This document shows positions 1-8,820 of a stretch of DNA of 64,000 nucleotides, in pieces (positions within the stretch are counted from its first letter, which is position 1; the number at the start of each line of letters is the position of its first letter). The notes under the pieces are model-generated. The model saw only the letters and a list, made by a program, of their open reading frames with translations, was not told the origin of the DNA and made no database searches. This stretch comes from Streptomyces sp. SLBN-31 (GTDB lineage: Bacteria; Actinomycetota; Actinomycetes; Streptomycetales; Streptomycetaceae). The stretch lies in NCBI RefSeq assembly GCF_006715395.1, contig NZ_VFNC01000002.1, positions 3,100,001 to 3,164,000 of the forward strand. Direction: 5' to 3'. The translations under genes were made by a program, and so were the position numbers.

Positions 1-1
1 G

Positions 2-1018
2 GCCTGGCTGGTGCACTGCGCCGACCCCGGGCTCTCCCGCGCACGCGGCTTCCTGGCCCGCCTGTACCCCCGCCTGGCCGCCTGGCACCGCTATCTGCTG
101 CACCGCAGGGACCTGGGCGGCGGCGGGCTCGTGTCCGTCGTCCACCCCTGGGAGCAGGGCATGGACAACAGCCCCTGCTGGGACGCCCCGCTCAGCCGGA
201 TCGTGCCCGCCCCGGCCCGCTCCTTCCGCCGCGCCGACCTCGACCACGGCGCCCCCGAGGACCGTCCGACGGATCTCGACTACGGGCGGTACGTGCGGCT
301 GGCGACGGACTACCGGGATCGCGGGTACGCCGACGGGGGCGGCGAGTTCGCCGTGGAGGACCCGGCGTTCAACGCCCTGCTGATCGCCTCCGAACACGCG
401 CTCGCCCGGATCGCCCGCGAACTGGGCGCCACGGGAACGGCCCGCCACGGCCGCGCGGAACGCCTGACGGCAGCGCTCGTACGACGCCTGTGGGACCCGG
501 CGAGCGGGATGTTCCTCTGCCGCGACCTGCGGGGCGGGGTCATCCCCGAGCGCAGCGTCTCCGGCCTGGTCCCGCTCGTCCTCCCCGGACTCCCCCGCGA
601 CCTCGTCACGGCACTCACGCGCACCCTGCGCGGGCCGCACTTCGGTCTCGGCAGCAGCACGCGCCTGGTGCCCAGTTACGACCTCCTCGGCGAGGCCTTC
701 GACCCGCACCGCTACTGGCGCGGCCCCGCCTGGTTCAACGTCAACTGGCTGCTGGAGAGCGGACTGCGCACGCACGGCGAGCCGGATGCCGCCGACGCGC
801 TGCGCGAGGCCGTCCTGGACACCGCCGACGCGTCCGGGTTCGCGGAGTACGTGGACCCGCGCACCGGCGAACCCTGCGGAGCGCTCGGCTTCGGCTGGAC
901 CGCAGCACTCGCGCTGGATCTGCTCCACACGCGCCCCGGAGACGGCGTGTCCCCGACGGGCATCGACACGTTCGACGAGATGAGCGACGAGAACGCAAGG
1001 GGAGGGGACCGGGGATGA
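2..1018 (+). CDS. MGH1-like glycoside hydrolase (GH63-type), 5' truncated by window edge
   Basis: The frame is open from the first bases, so only the last 338 residues are visible and the true start lies to the left. The protein looks like the catalytic alpha/alpha-barrel of the GH63/mannosylglycerate-hydrolase-like group. It shows HPWEQGMDNSPCWD near the visible N-terminus and the family's YWRGPAWFNVNWLLESGL segment around residue 240. Such enzymes hydrolyse alpha-glycosidic bonds of compatible-solute glycosides or short glucans; the substrate here cannot be read from sequence. The stop TGA overlaps the ATG of the next gene (ATGA), so the two are translationally coupled and probably act on related alpha-glucans. 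There is no obvious membrane segment in the visible part. The family call is fairly sure, the substrate is not. Confidence 0.8.
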   Translation, partial: AWLVHCADPGLSRARGFLARLYPRLAAWHRYLLHRRDLGGGGLVSVVHPWEQGMDNSPCWDAPLSRIVPAPARSFRRADLDHGAPEDRPTDLDYGRYVRLATDYRDRGYADGGGEFAVEDPAFNALLIASEHALARIARELGATGTARHGRAERLTAALVRRLWDPASGMFLCRDLRGGVIPERSVSGLVPLVLPGLPRDLVTALTRTLRGPHFGLGSSTRLVPSYDLLGEAFDPHRYWRGPAWFNVNWLLESGLRTHGEPDAADALREAVLDTADASGFAEYVDPRTGEPCGALGFGWTAALALDLLHTRPGDGVSPTGIDTFDEMSDENARGGDRG

Positions 1019-2952
1019 GCGACCGGCATCATCTGCTCGTGCACGGCGGGACGTTCGCGGCCGTGGGCGACGGCGGGGACATCAGCGGGGTCCGGGGAGC
1101 CGGCTCCCCGGACGGTCTGTTCGTGCGGGACGCCCGGCACCTGAGCCGTTGGCAACTGACGGTCGACGGCGCCGTGCCGGAGTCGCTCACGCCGGTCGCG
1201 GACGGGGACACGGCCCGCTGTGTCCTCGTCCCGCGCGGCGGACGGCAGGAACCCCCCGCCTGCACGGTCTTCCGTGAACAGGCGGTCGGGGACGGCACGT
1301 TCGTGGAGTCCCTCAAGGTCACCAGCAACCGCCCGGCGCCGACCACGGTCCGCCTCGCGATCACCGCGGACGCCGACTTCACCGACCAGTTCGAACTCCG
1401 CTCCGACCACCGCACCTACGCCAAGACCGGCGCCACCCGTTCCCGCCAAGTCCTCGACGACGGCGTGGAGTTCGTCTACCGGCGGGGCGAATGGCGGTCC
1501 TGTACGACGGTGACGGCCGAGCCCGCTCCGGACGCCGTGGAGGAGACGGGCACGGGAGCCCGTCGCCTCGTATGGACCCTGGACCTAGCCCCGCACGGCA
1601 CCGCGGAACTGGTCCTTCGCGTGATGGCCCGCCCGCACGGCGACAAACGGGCCCTGCGCGTGCCGGCCTCCCCCGCCGCGGTGATCGAACAACTCCTTTC
1701 CCTCGAAGGCGAGTTCGTGGAAGGTGTGGCCTTCCCGACGGGCTGGCCGGAGCTGGCGGCGGCGTGCGCGCGGGGCCTGGCGGACCTGGCCTCGCTCCAG
1801 CTGTCGGCGACGGGCCCGGACGGCGAGGAACTGCGCGTGCCGGCCGCCGGCGCCCCGTGGTTCCTGACCCTGCTGGGCCGGGACGCCCTGCTCACCTCCC
1901 TCTTCGCCCTCCCCTACCGCCCGCAGCTGGCCGCCGCGACCCTGCCCGCCCTGGCCGCCACCCAGGCCACCGAGACGGGCGTGGACTCGGTGGCCCAGCC
2001 GGGAAAGATCGTGCACGAGGTCCGCCACGGCGAACTGGCGCACTTCGGCCAGGTCCCGTACGGCCGCTACTACGGTTCGGTGGACGCCACCCCCCTCTTC
2101 CTCGTCCTCCTCGGCGCCTACGTCGAACAGACCGGCGACACCGCGCTCGCCCGCCGCCTGGAGCCCCACGCCCGCGCCGCGATCGGCTGGATGCTGGACC
2201 ACGGGGGCCTGACCTCCCGCGGCTACCTGGTCTACCGCGCCGACCAGGGCGGCCTGGCCAACCAGAACTGGAAGGACTCCCCCGGCGCGATCTGCTCGGC
2301 CGACGGCACCCGGGCGAGCGGAGCGGTGATGGCGGCGGGGGCGCAGGGCTACGCGTACGACGCGCTGCGCCGCACGGCGTGGATCGCGCGCACCGTGTGG
2401 ACCGACGAGACGTACGCGGCGCTGCTGGAGCAGTCGGCCGCCGATCTGCGGGACCGCTTCCAGCGGGACTTCTGGATGCCGGAGCGATCGTTCCCCGCCC
2501 TGGCGCTGGACGGCGCAGGAAGGCAACTGGACGCGCTCGCGTCGGACGCGGGCCATCTCCTCTGGTCGGGGTTGCTGGACAAGGAGTACGGGGAGGCGGT
2601 GGGCCGGCGCTTGCTGGAGCCGGACTTCTTCTCCGGCTGGGGTGTCCGCACCCTGGCATCGGGCCAGGCCGCGTACCACCCGCTCTCCTACCACCGGGGC
2701 TCGGTGTGGCCCCACGACAACGCGCTGATCGCCCTGGGGCTGGCGCGGTACGGGCTGCACGACGAGGCGCGCACGGTCGCGCACGGCCTGGTGGACGCGG
2801 CGAACGCCACCGGGCACCGGCTGCCGGAGGTCATCGCGGGGTACGGGCGGGACGCGCACGCGGAGCCGGTGCCGTATCCGCACGCGTGCGTGCGGGAGTC
2901 CCGCTCCGCGGCGGCGCCCCTCGCCCTGCTGACGGCGGTCGGCGGTGCCTGA
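1015..2952 (+). CDS. Glycogen debranching-type enzyme (amylo-alpha-1,6-glucosidase family)
   Basis: 645 residues. The start chosen is the ATG that overlaps the upstream stop; the same frame is open further upstream but that region codes for gene 1. The first ~195 residues resemble the beta-sandwich N-terminal domain of bacterial glycogen-debranching proteins (SPDGLFVRDARHLSRW near residue 30). The rest is an alpha/alpha-barrel with GKIVHEVRHGE (~330), NQNWKDSPGAI (~415) and YHRGSVWPHDNALIALGL (~560), which are typical of the amylo-alpha-1,6-glucosidase clan. It has no signal peptide, so it is probably cytoplasmic and acts on glycogen or imported malto-oligosaccharides, or on branched heteroglycans, together with the coupled GH63-like enzyme. 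Members of this family are often annotated glycogen debranching enzyme without biochemical proof. Confidence 0.85.
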   Translation: MSDRHHLLVHGGTFAAVGDGGDISGVRGAGSPDGLFVRDARHLSRWQLTVDGAVPESLTPVADGDTARCVLVPRGGRQEPPACTVFREQAVGDGTFVESLKVTSNRPAPTTVRLAITADADFTDQFELRSDHRTYAKTGATRSRQVLDDGVEFVYRRGEWRSCTTVTAEPAPDAVEETGTGARRLVWTLDLAPHGTAELVLRVMARPHGDKRALRVPASPAAVIEQLLSLEGEFVEGVAFPTGWPELAAACARGLADLASLQLSATGPDGEELRVPAAGAPWFLTLLGRDALLTSLFALPYRPQLAAATLPALAATQATETGVDSVAQPGKIVHEVRHGELAHFGQVPYGRYYGSVDATPLFLVLLGAYVEQTGDTALARRLEPHARAAIGWMLDHGGLTSRGYLVYRADQGGLANQNWKDSPGAICSADGTRASGAVMAAGAQGYAYDALRRTAWIARTVWTDETYAALLEQSAADLRDRFQRDFWMPERSFPALALDGAGRQLDALASDAGHLLWSGLLDKEYGEAVGRRLLEPDFFSGWGVRTLASGQAAYHPLSYHRGSVWPHDNALIALGLARYGLHDEARTVAHGLVDAANATGHRLPEVIAGYGRDAHAEPVPYPHACVRESRSAAAPLALLTAVGGA

Positions 2953-3105
2953 GGGACCGGGCCGTTGAACAGCCGTTTGCCGGGTGTTTGCCCGGTGCCG
3001 TGAACACCCGCGGGGGGCCCGCCGTACGGAAGGTCGGCGGGTCCTTGCCTCCCCAGCGTGACCCGCCCCTCCCTCTCCCGGGCCTCGCTACGGAAGGACC
3101 TTCGG

Positions 3106-4875
3106 GTGCCTGTCTTCACGCGCCTTCGCCACCAGCCGGAAACCGCCGACGCCGTCACCGAGGGCACGTCACCCGAGGAGCGGGAGACGGCCGCGCGGGT
3201 CACCCTGCGGTCCCGGTTCGCCGCCTGGCGCGAACGGCACCCCGCGGTCGTGCGCGGCACCCACTGGACGATCACGGCCCTCGCCGCGGCGCTGGTCTTC
3301 CTGGCACTGGTACTGCCGAACAAGGAGAGCGCGCTGCACGCGGACCGGTTCGTCCGGATACCGGTGGAGGCGATCCTCGGGGCCGCGGCGGCCCTCACCC
3401 TGCCCCGCCGGCCCCGGCTGACGGTGGCGGCACTGTCCGGCGTCGCGCTCGGCGCGATGACGATCCTGAACCTGCTGGACATGGGCTTCTGGGAGTACCT
3501 GGGCCGGCGCTTCAACCTCGTCCTGGACTGGGAACTGCTGCCCGACGCGCAGTCCTACGTCAAGGACTCGATGGGCCCGACGGTGGCGACCCTCGCGACA
3601 GTGGGCGCCTTCATCCTGGTACTGCTCCTCCTGACCGTCATGGCACTGGCCATGATCCGCCTCAGCTCGGTGCTCGCGCGCAACAAACAGGCAGCGACCC
3701 GGGGAACGCTGGCCGCCGCCGTCGTATGGGTCCTGTGCTCCGCACTGGGCCTGCAGATCGCCGGAACGCCGGTCGCGGCCGACCGCGCCGCAGGAGCGGT
3801 GCTGTCACAGGCACGGCTGGTCCACACGACCCTGCGCGACGAGGCGGAGTTCCAGAAGGTCGCCAAGATCGACGCGTTCGGCAACACCCCGCCCGGCCAG
3901 CTCGTCCCGGACCTGCGCGGCAAGGACATGATCTTCACCTTCATCGAGAGCTACGGCCGCAGCGCGATCGAGGACCCGGTGGAGGCGCCCGGCGTCGACG
4001 CGACCCTCGACGCCCGCACCAAGGCCCTCGCGAAGGCGGGCTTCCACGCCAAGAGCGGCTGGCTGACCTCCGCCACCTACGGCGGCAGCAGCTGGCTCGG
4101 CCACTCCACCACCATGTCGGGCCTGTGGATCGACAACCAGCAGCGCTACCGCACGCTGATGGCGAGCGACCACATGAGCCTGACCGAGGCGTTCAAGAAG
4201 AGTGGCGCCTGGGACACGGTCGGCATCATGCCGGGCGTGCAGAAAAGCTGGCCGGAGTCGAAGTTCTACGGCCTGGACTCCTACCGCAACGCCTTCCAGA
4301 TGGGCTACAAGGGCCCCAAGTTCAGCTGGTCCACCATGCCCGACCAGTACGCGCTGCAGCAGTTCCAGAACCTGGAGCACGGCAAGAAGCGCACCAAGCC
4401 CCTGATGTCCCTGGTCATCCTGACCTCCAGCCACCAACCGTGGGCCCCCATCCCCAGGATGGTCCCCTGGACCGAACTGGGCGACGGCAAGATCTTCAAC
4501 TCGATCCAGGCAGCAGGCCACAAGCCCTCGGACATCATCGCCAGCTCCCCCAGGTCCCAGGCGGAGTACGGCAAGTCGGTCCAGTACTCCGTCACGGCCC
4601 TCACCGAGTGGCTGGAGCGCTACGGCACGAAGGACACCGTCCTGGTCTTCCTCGGCGACCACCAGCCGATCCCCCGCGTCAGCGGCAACCACGCCAGCCG
4701 CGACGTCCCGGTCTCGATCGTCGCCAAGGACCCCAAGGTCCTGGACAGGATCTCCACCTGGAACTGGACGGACGGCCTGCGCCCCGCCCACAACGCCCCG
4801 GTCTGGAAGATGAGCGCGTTCCGCGACAGGTTCCTCACGGCGTACGGCTCGACGAAGCATCCGAGGAAGGGGTGA
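3106..4875 (+). CDS. Membrane LTA-synthase/sulfatase-like protein
   Basis: 589 residues from GTG 3106, preceded by a good ribosome site GGAAGGA (3092-3098, 7 nt spacing). A GTG at 3058 is also in frame but has no such site. The N-terminal half has about five hydrophobic helices (for example near residues 56-75 and several between 95 and 235). The C-terminal half is an extracytoplasmic alkaline-phosphatase/sulfatase-fold domain. It has FTFIESYGRS near residue 290, where the nucleophile of LTA-synthase-like proteins lies, and FLGDHQPIP near residue 520 as the metal-binding DH motif. The family includes phosphoglycerol transferases that decorate wall glycopolymers. Streptomyces walls contain teichoic and teichulosonic acids, so a wall-modifying role is plausible but not shown. 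It appears monocistronic and is followed by a strong hairpin. Confidence 0.8.
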   Translation: MPVFTRLRHQPETADAVTEGTSPEERETAARVTLRSRFAAWRERHPAVVRGTHWTITALAAALVFLALVLPNKESALHADRFVRIPVEAILGAAAALTLPRRPRLTVAALSGVALGAMTILNLLDMGFWEYLGRRFNLVLDWELLPDAQSYVKDSMGPTVATLATVGAFILVLLLLTVMALAMIRLSSVLARNKQAATRGTLAAAVVWVLCSALGLQIAGTPVAADRAAGAVLSQARLVHTTLRDEAEFQKVAKIDAFGNTPPGQLVPDLRGKDMIFTFIESYGRSAIEDPVEAPGVDATLDARTKALAKAGFHAKSGWLTSATYGGSSWLGHSTTMSGLWIDNQQRYRTLMASDHMSLTEAFKKSGAWDTVGIMPGVQKSWPESKFYGLDSYRNAFQMGYKGPKFSWSTMPDQYALQQFQNLEHGKKRTKPLMSLVILTSSHQPWAPIPRMVPWTELGDGKIFNSIQAAGHKPSDIIASSPRSQAEYGKSVQYSVTALTEWLERYGTKDTVLVFLGDHQPIPRVSGNHASRDVPVSIVAKDPKVLDRISTWNWTDGLRPAHNAPVWKMSAFRDRFLTAYGSTKHPRKG

Positions 4876-4906
4876 GCAGCGCCGTACCAACAGACCCACC
4901 GTCGCG

Positions 4907-4936
4907 GTCGCGCAGTTCCCCGCGCCCCCAGGGGCG
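4907..4936 (+). repeat. Dispersed Streptomyces intergenic repeat, copy 1
   Basis: The core GCAGTTCCCCGCGCCCC is followed by a short complementary GGGGCG, so it can fold into a small hairpin. Near-identical copies lie at 7825-7856, 41898-41929 and (opposite strand) 52016-52052. Read from memory, this motif is very common between genes in Streptomyces chromosomes. Here it lies just 3' of the LTA-synthase-like gene. Confidence 0.7.
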
Positions 4937-4958
4937 TGGCGGGCGCCCTCGGCGAGAA

Positions 4959-5065
4959 GGGGACGGGGCGGGGGGTGTCCGCCCGCAGCGGCGGGCGTCC
5001 ATCACCGTCACAGATCAAGACGCGGCCCCGCCCGACCGAGGACGGACACCCCCCGCCCCGTCCCC
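4959..5065. terminator. 23-bp perfect inverted repeat between convergent genes
   Basis: Positions 4959-4981 and 5043-5065 are exact reverse complements over 23 bp, nearly all G/C, separated by 61 nt. The loop contains its own hairpin (GCCCGC-AGCG-GCGGGC, 4981-4996). It sits between the convergent LTA-synthase-like gene and dus, so a bidirectional terminator or an RNA-stabilising structure is the simplest reading. Confidence 0.65.
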
Positions 5066-5096
5066 GACCCACGACGAAACCGCAGGCGGCCGAACC

Positions 5097-6230
5097 TCAG
5101 CCCCCCGACGTGTCGAGCTCCGCGTCCTCCCCGACACCCGCGCAGTCGTAGGGGTCCTTCAGCCACCCGTCCGGCAGCACCACCCTGTTGTTGCCGGAGG
5201 TACGCCCCCGAGGCCCGTCGGCACCGACCGGCCAGGCCTGATCAAGCTCCAACTCGTCCAGCCCGCCGCGCAGTTCCTCCAGAGACGACGTGACGGCGAG
5301 CCGCTTGCGCATCTCACTCCCGACGGCGAAGCCCTTCAGATACCAGGCGACATGCTTACGGAAGTCGACGACTCCCTTCGCCTCGTCGCCGATCCACTCC
5401 CCCAGCAGCCGAGCATGCCGCACCATGACATCGGCGACCTCACGCAAAGAAGGCCGCGCGACGTCCTGCTCACGCCCCTCGAACGCCGCGACCAGGTCCG
5501 CGAACAGCCACGGCCGCCCCAGGCACCCCCGCCCCACGACCACCCCGTCGCACCCGGTCTCCCGTACCATCCGCAGCGCGTCCCCGGCCGACCAGATGTC
5601 GCCATTGCCCAGCACCGGAATCTCCGGCACATGCTCCTTCAGCCGGGCGATGGCGTCCCAGTCCGCGGTACCGCCGTAGTGCTGCGCGGCCGTACGCCCG
5701 TGCAGGGCGATCGCCGTGACGCCTTCCTCGACGGCGATCCGCCCGGCGTCCAGATACGTGATGTGGTCGTCGTCGATGCCCTTGCGCATCTTCATGGTCA
5801 CGGGCAGGTCCCCGGCGCCCGAGACGGCCTCACGCAGGATCGCCCGGAGCAGGTTCCGCTTGTAGGGCAGCGCGGACCCGCCGCCCTTGCGCGTCACCTT
5901 CGGCACGGGGCACCCGAAGTTGAGGTCGATGTGGTCGGCGAGACCTTCCTCCGCGATCATGCGGACGGCCTTGCCCACGGTGGCGGGGTCGACGCCGTAC
6001 AGCTGGATCGACCGAGGCTTCTCGCTCTCGTCGAAGTGGATCAGCTGCATGGTCTTCTCGTTGCGCTCGACCAGCGCCCGCGTGGTGATCATCTCGCTCA
6101 CGAAGAGGCCCTTGCCGCCGCTGAACTCCCGGCACAGGGTCCGGAAGGGAGCGTTGGTGATCCCGGCCATGGGGGCGAGGACGACAGGGGGCTGGACGGT
6201 GTGCGGACCGATCTGCAGGGGCGTGGACAT
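5097..6230 (-). CDS. dus: tRNA-dihydrouridine synthase (DusB/NifR3 family)
   Basis: 377 residues from ATG 6230, giving the usual short N-terminus before LQIGPHTVQPPVVLAPMAG. Upstream in-frame ATGs at 6248 and 6263 exist, and the latter has a GGAGGG site 5 nt away, so the start is not settled. The enzyme reduces specific uridines in tRNA to dihydrouridine with FMN and NADPH. LAPMAGITNAPFR begins the FMN-binding TIM barrel, LNFGCPVPKVTRKGGG carries the catalytic cysteine, and VLGNGDIWSAGDA lies in the phosphate-binding region; a helical domain completes the C-terminus. The length is normal for the family. It is divergent from an MFS exporter, and the two starts share a short regulatory region. 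Confidence 0.95.
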   Translation of the reverse strand: MSTPLQIGPHTVQPPVVLAPMAGITNAPFRTLCREFSGGKGLFVSEMITTRALVERNEKTMQLIHFDESEKPRSIQLYGVDPATVGKAVRMIAEEGLADHIDLNFGCPVPKVTRKGGGSALPYKRNLLRAILREAVSGAGDLPVTMKMRKGIDDDHITYLDAGRIAVEEGVTAIALHGRTAAQHYGGTADWDAIARLKEHVPEIPVLGNGDIWSAGDALRMVRETGCDGVVVGRGCLGRPWLFADLVAAFEGREQDVARPSLREVADVMVRHARLLGEWIGDEAKGVVDFRKHVAWYLKGFAVGSEMRKRLAVTSSLEELRGGLDELELDQAWPVGADGPRGRTSGNNRVVLPDGWLKDPYDCAGVGEDAELDTSGG

Positions 6231-6292
6231 TAGCCCATTGTCACCCATGGAAAACGCCCGCATCCCCGCCCTCCAAGGATCATGCATCCACC

Positions 6293-6343
6293 ATTAGTTA
6301 GCACCACTATTAGTTAGACACACTATCGACATCGGCGTACGAT
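6293..6343 (+). promoter_or_regulatory. Promoter of MFS gene overlapped by a 16-bp tandem duplication
   Basis: ATTAGTTAGCACCACT (6293-6308) is followed directly by ATTAGTTAGACACACT (6309-6324), an AT-rich direct repeat with three mismatches. A plausible -35 TTAGAC (6314-6319) and -10 TACGAT (6338-6343) are 18 bp apart. They place transcription start at about the ATG at 6351, so the mRNA is probably leaderless. The repeat covers the -35 and would suit a repressor operator. Confidence 0.5.
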
Positions 6344-6350
6344 AAAACGC

Positions 6351-7796
6351 ATGCCCGAGCTCAGTCACCGCCGACGTCTGCTGGTCCTGGCGATCTGCTG
6401 CATGAGCCTGCTGATCGTCAGCATCGACGTCACCGCTCTGAACGTCGCCCTGCCGGACATGCAGCGCGAACTGCACGCGAGCACGTCCGGCCTGCAGTGG
6501 ACGATCGACGCCTACACGCTCGTACTGGCCTCGCTCCTGATGCTCGCGGGCTCCACCGCCGACCGGATCGGCCGCAAGCGCGTGTTCATGACCGGCCTGG
6601 TCCTGTTCGTCGTCGGCTCGCTGCTGTGCTCGCTCGCCCCGAACCTCGACTCACTGGTCGCGTTCCGGATGATCCAGGCGGTCGGCGGCTCGATGCTCAA
6701 CCCGGTCGCCATGTCGATCATCACCAACACCTTCACCGACCCCCGCGAACGGGCCCGGGCGATCGGTGTGTGGGGCGCCGTGGTCGGCATCTCCATGGCG
6801 GCCGGCCCGCTGGCGGGCGGTCTGCTCGTGGAGTCGGTCGGCTGGCGGTCGATCTTCTGGGTCAACCTTCCCGTCGGCCTCACGGCCCTGCTGCTGACCC
6901 TGCGCTTCGTCCCCGAGTCCCGCGCCCCCAGGGCCCGCCGTCCCGACCCGGTCGGGCAGCTCATGGTCATCGCGCTGTTCGGCTCCCTGACGTACGCGAT
7001 CATCGAGGCCCCGGACTCCGGCGTGGCCGCGGTCCTGCCGTTCGCGCTGGTCGCCGCGGCGGCCCTGGGCGGCCTGCTCTGGTACGAGCCGCGACGCGAC
7101 GAACCCCTCATCGACCTGCGCTTCTTCCGCTCCGTGCCGTTCAGCGGCGCGACGGTGACAGCGATCGCGGCGTTCGCCTCGCTGGGCGGCTTCCTGTTCC
7201 TGTCGACGCTGTACCTGCAGAACGTACGCGGGTACGACGCACTGCACGCGGGGCTGTGGATGCTGCCGATGGCGGTGCCGATGTTCCTGTGCGCGCCGGT
7301 GTCCGGACGGCTGGTCGGCAGCCGGGGGCCACGGCTGTCCCTCATGGTCGCCGGTGTGGCGATGACGGTGAGCGCGGTGCTGTTCGCGGCGTTCGACGCG
7401 GAGACCTCGAACACGACGCTGTTCGTCGGGTACGTGCTGTTCGGCGTCGGCTTCGGATTCGTGAACGCGCCGATCACCAACACGGCGGTGTCGGGCATGC
7501 CGCGGGCGCAGGCGGGGGTCGCCGCGGCGGTGGCCTCCACGAGCCGGCAGCTGGGTCAGACGCTGGGCGTCGCGGTGATCGGGGCGGTGCTGGCCTCCGG
7601 CGTGGAGGGGTCGTCGTACAGGTCGGCGTTCGTTTCGGCTTCGGTACCGGGGTGGTGGGTGCTCGTCGGCTGTGGTGTGGCGGTGTTCACCCTCGGGGCG
7701 GTGACCACGGGGCCGTGGGCGCGGGGGACCGCGGAGCGGACCGCCGAAAAGCTGTCGTCGGCGGAGGTGCGCCAACCCACAGGGGTGAGTGCGTAG
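6351..7796 (+). CDS. MFS transporter, DHA2/14-TM drug exporter type
   Basis: 481 residues, about 14 hydrophobic segments, starting directly with ISIDVTALNVALP-type sequence in the first helix (residues ~20-40), as in EmrB/QacA proteins. The loop motif DRIGRKRVF follows helix 2. WGAVVGISMAAGPLAGGLL is the helix-5 antiporter motif that marks proton-driven exporters. The likely role is export of a toxic compound or secondary metabolite across the inner membrane; the substrate cannot be inferred. There is no ribosome site directly before the ATG, which fits a leaderless mRNA from the promoter just upstream. No dedicated regulator gene is adjacent on the same side; dus is divergent. Confidence 0.88.
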   Translation: MPELSHRRRLLVLAICCMSLLIVSIDVTALNVALPDMQRELHASTSGLQWTIDAYTLVLASLLMLAGSTADRIGRKRVFMTGLVLFVVGSLLCSLAPNLDSLVAFRMIQAVGGSMLNPVAMSIITNTFTDPRERARAIGVWGAVVGISMAAGPLAGGLLVESVGWRSIFWVNLPVGLTALLLTLRFVPESRAPRARRPDPVGQLMVIALFGSLTYAIIEAPDSGVAAVLPFALVAAAALGGLLWYEPRRDEPLIDLRFFRSVPFSGATVTAIAAFASLGGFLFLSTLYLQNVRGYDALHAGLWMLPMAVPMFLCAPVSGRLVGSRGPRLSLMVAGVAMTVSAVLFAAFDAETSNTTLFVGYVLFGVGFGFVNAPITNTAVSGMPRAQAGVAAAVASTSRQLGQTLGVAVIGAVLASGVEGSSYRSAFVSASVPGWWVLVGCGVAVFTLGAVTTGPWARGTAERTAEKLSSAEVRQPTGVSA

Positions 7797-7824
7797 TCCG
7801 GCGGGTGCGGCCGGGTGGGGGCTG

Positions 7825-7856
7825 ATCGCGCAGTTCCCCGCGCCCCTTCAGGTCGC
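7825..7856 (+). repeat. Dispersed Streptomyces intergenic repeat, copy 2
   Basis: The same core as the copy at 4907 (CGCAGTTCCCCGCGCCCCTT), here without a full complementary arm. It lies in the 103-bp gap between the convergent MFS and MmyB-type regulator genes. Confidence 0.65.
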
Positions 7857-7878
7857 GTCCCGGCCCCCGGCGTGATCT

Positions 7879-7899
7879 CGGGCCGTCTCTCGCGGCCCG
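7879..7899. terminator. Hairpin terminator between convergent genes
   Basis: CGGGCCG (7879-7885), a 7-nt loop, then CGGCCCG (7893-7899): a perfect 7-bp stem ending exactly at the stop codon of the minus-strand regulator. It lies between convergent genes, so it can serve both directions. Confidence 0.5.
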
Positions 7900-8787
7900 T
7901 CAGCGTGCCTCCCTGGCCAGCGCTATCGCATGGAGTTCCTCCATCCTGGCTCGCGTTTCGTCGTCCGCCGGGACGTACGTCACCAGCCGTGAGCCCACTT
8001 CCGGTCCCAGCCACAGCTCGGTCTGGTCCACCACGACTCGTCCCACCAGGCGGTTGAGGAACTCCTTGCGCTTACTGTGGGCCACGACCACCTCGTGCCG
8101 CTCCCATGCCTCGCAGAACTCCGGGTATGCGCGCAGCCGCTTGAGCAGCAGCTTCCAGGCCGGCTCGCCGAGGTGCCCGGCCATGGCGGCGCGCAGCCGG
8201 GCGGCCATGAGGCGGCGGGTCTCCTCCAGGTGCACGATCGAGTCGCGCCACTCCTGGTTGGTGTAGGAGAGCAGGAGGCAGTTGCGGTCCTCCGGCGCCA
8301 CCGCCGCCAGGTCGCACAGCAGCAGCCCGAGGACGCGGTTGTGGGCGAGGATGTCGTACCGGCTGTTCTGGATGCTCGCGGCGTACGGCTCGAGCTGTTC
8401 CAGCATGGCGCGCAGCGCCGGCGTCACCGACGGGCAGATCAGGGCCGGTGTCGGGTCGACCGCGCCGGCGAGCTGGAAGAGGTGGGCGCGCTCGGTGGGG
8501 TCGAGCATCAGGGTGCGGGCGAGGGCGTCGAGGACCTGGACGGAGACCTGGATGTCGCGGCCCTGCTCCAGCCACGTGTACCAGGTGACGCCGACGGCGG
8601 AGAGCTGGGCGACCTCCTCGCGGCGCAGCCCTGGTGTGCGGCGTCGCCGCCCGCGCGGGAGGCCGACCTCCTCCGGGGCGATCCGCTCGCGGCGGCTGCG
8701 CAGGAAGGCCGCCAGCTCGTGCCGCCGGACCTCGGCGCCCGTGCCGCGCGAGCGCGCGGTCACCGTCTCCTGGGCGATGGTCGTCAT
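7900..8787 (-). CDS. XRE-family regulator with MmyB-like ligand-binding domain
   Basis: 295 residues. An N-terminal helix-turn-helix (residues ~25-85) contains TPGLRREEVAQLSAVGVTWYTWLEQG-type sequence that is diagnostic of the MmyB group. The remaining ~190 residues form the PAS-like pocket that in this group is thought to bind a small ligand, often a fatty acid. These regulators usually control a divergent transporter or short-chain dehydrogenase gene. Here the gene is divergent from an MFS exporter across a 101-bp region with matching half-sites, so local control of that exporter, and of itself, is likely. Upstream ATG 8787 is used; a run of in-frame residues (TTIAQETVTARSRGTG) precedes the conserved part. 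Confidence 0.88.
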   Translation of the reverse strand: MTTIAQETVTARSRGTGAEVRRHELAAFLRSRRERIAPEEVGLPRGRRRRTPGLRREEVAQLSAVGVTWYTWLEQGRDIQVSVQVLDALARTLMLDPTERAHLFQLAGAVDPTPALICPSVTPALRAMLEQLEPYAASIQNSRYDILAHNRVLGLLLCDLAAVAPEDRNCLLLSYTNQEWRDSIVHLEETRRLMAARLRAAMAGHLGEPAWKLLLKRLRAYPEFCEAWERHEVVVAHSKRKEFLNRLVGRVVVDQTELWLGPEVGSRLVTYVPADDETRARMEELHAIALAREAR

Positions 8788-8820
8788 GCCTCTACCGTGC
8801 CCCTCCCGGCACCCTGTGTC

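Noticed and set aside
2979..2996. CCGGG/CCCGG hairpin after the debranching gene as a terminator
   Set aside because: Only a 5-bp stem with a 6-nt loop in DNA where such matches are frequent by chance; not listed as a feature.
1491..6233. Very long open frame (~1580 codons) on the plus strand
   Set aside because: Runs out of frame through three confident genes and part of dus; composition is Arg/Pro/Gly-rich as expected for a GC-driven shadow frame.
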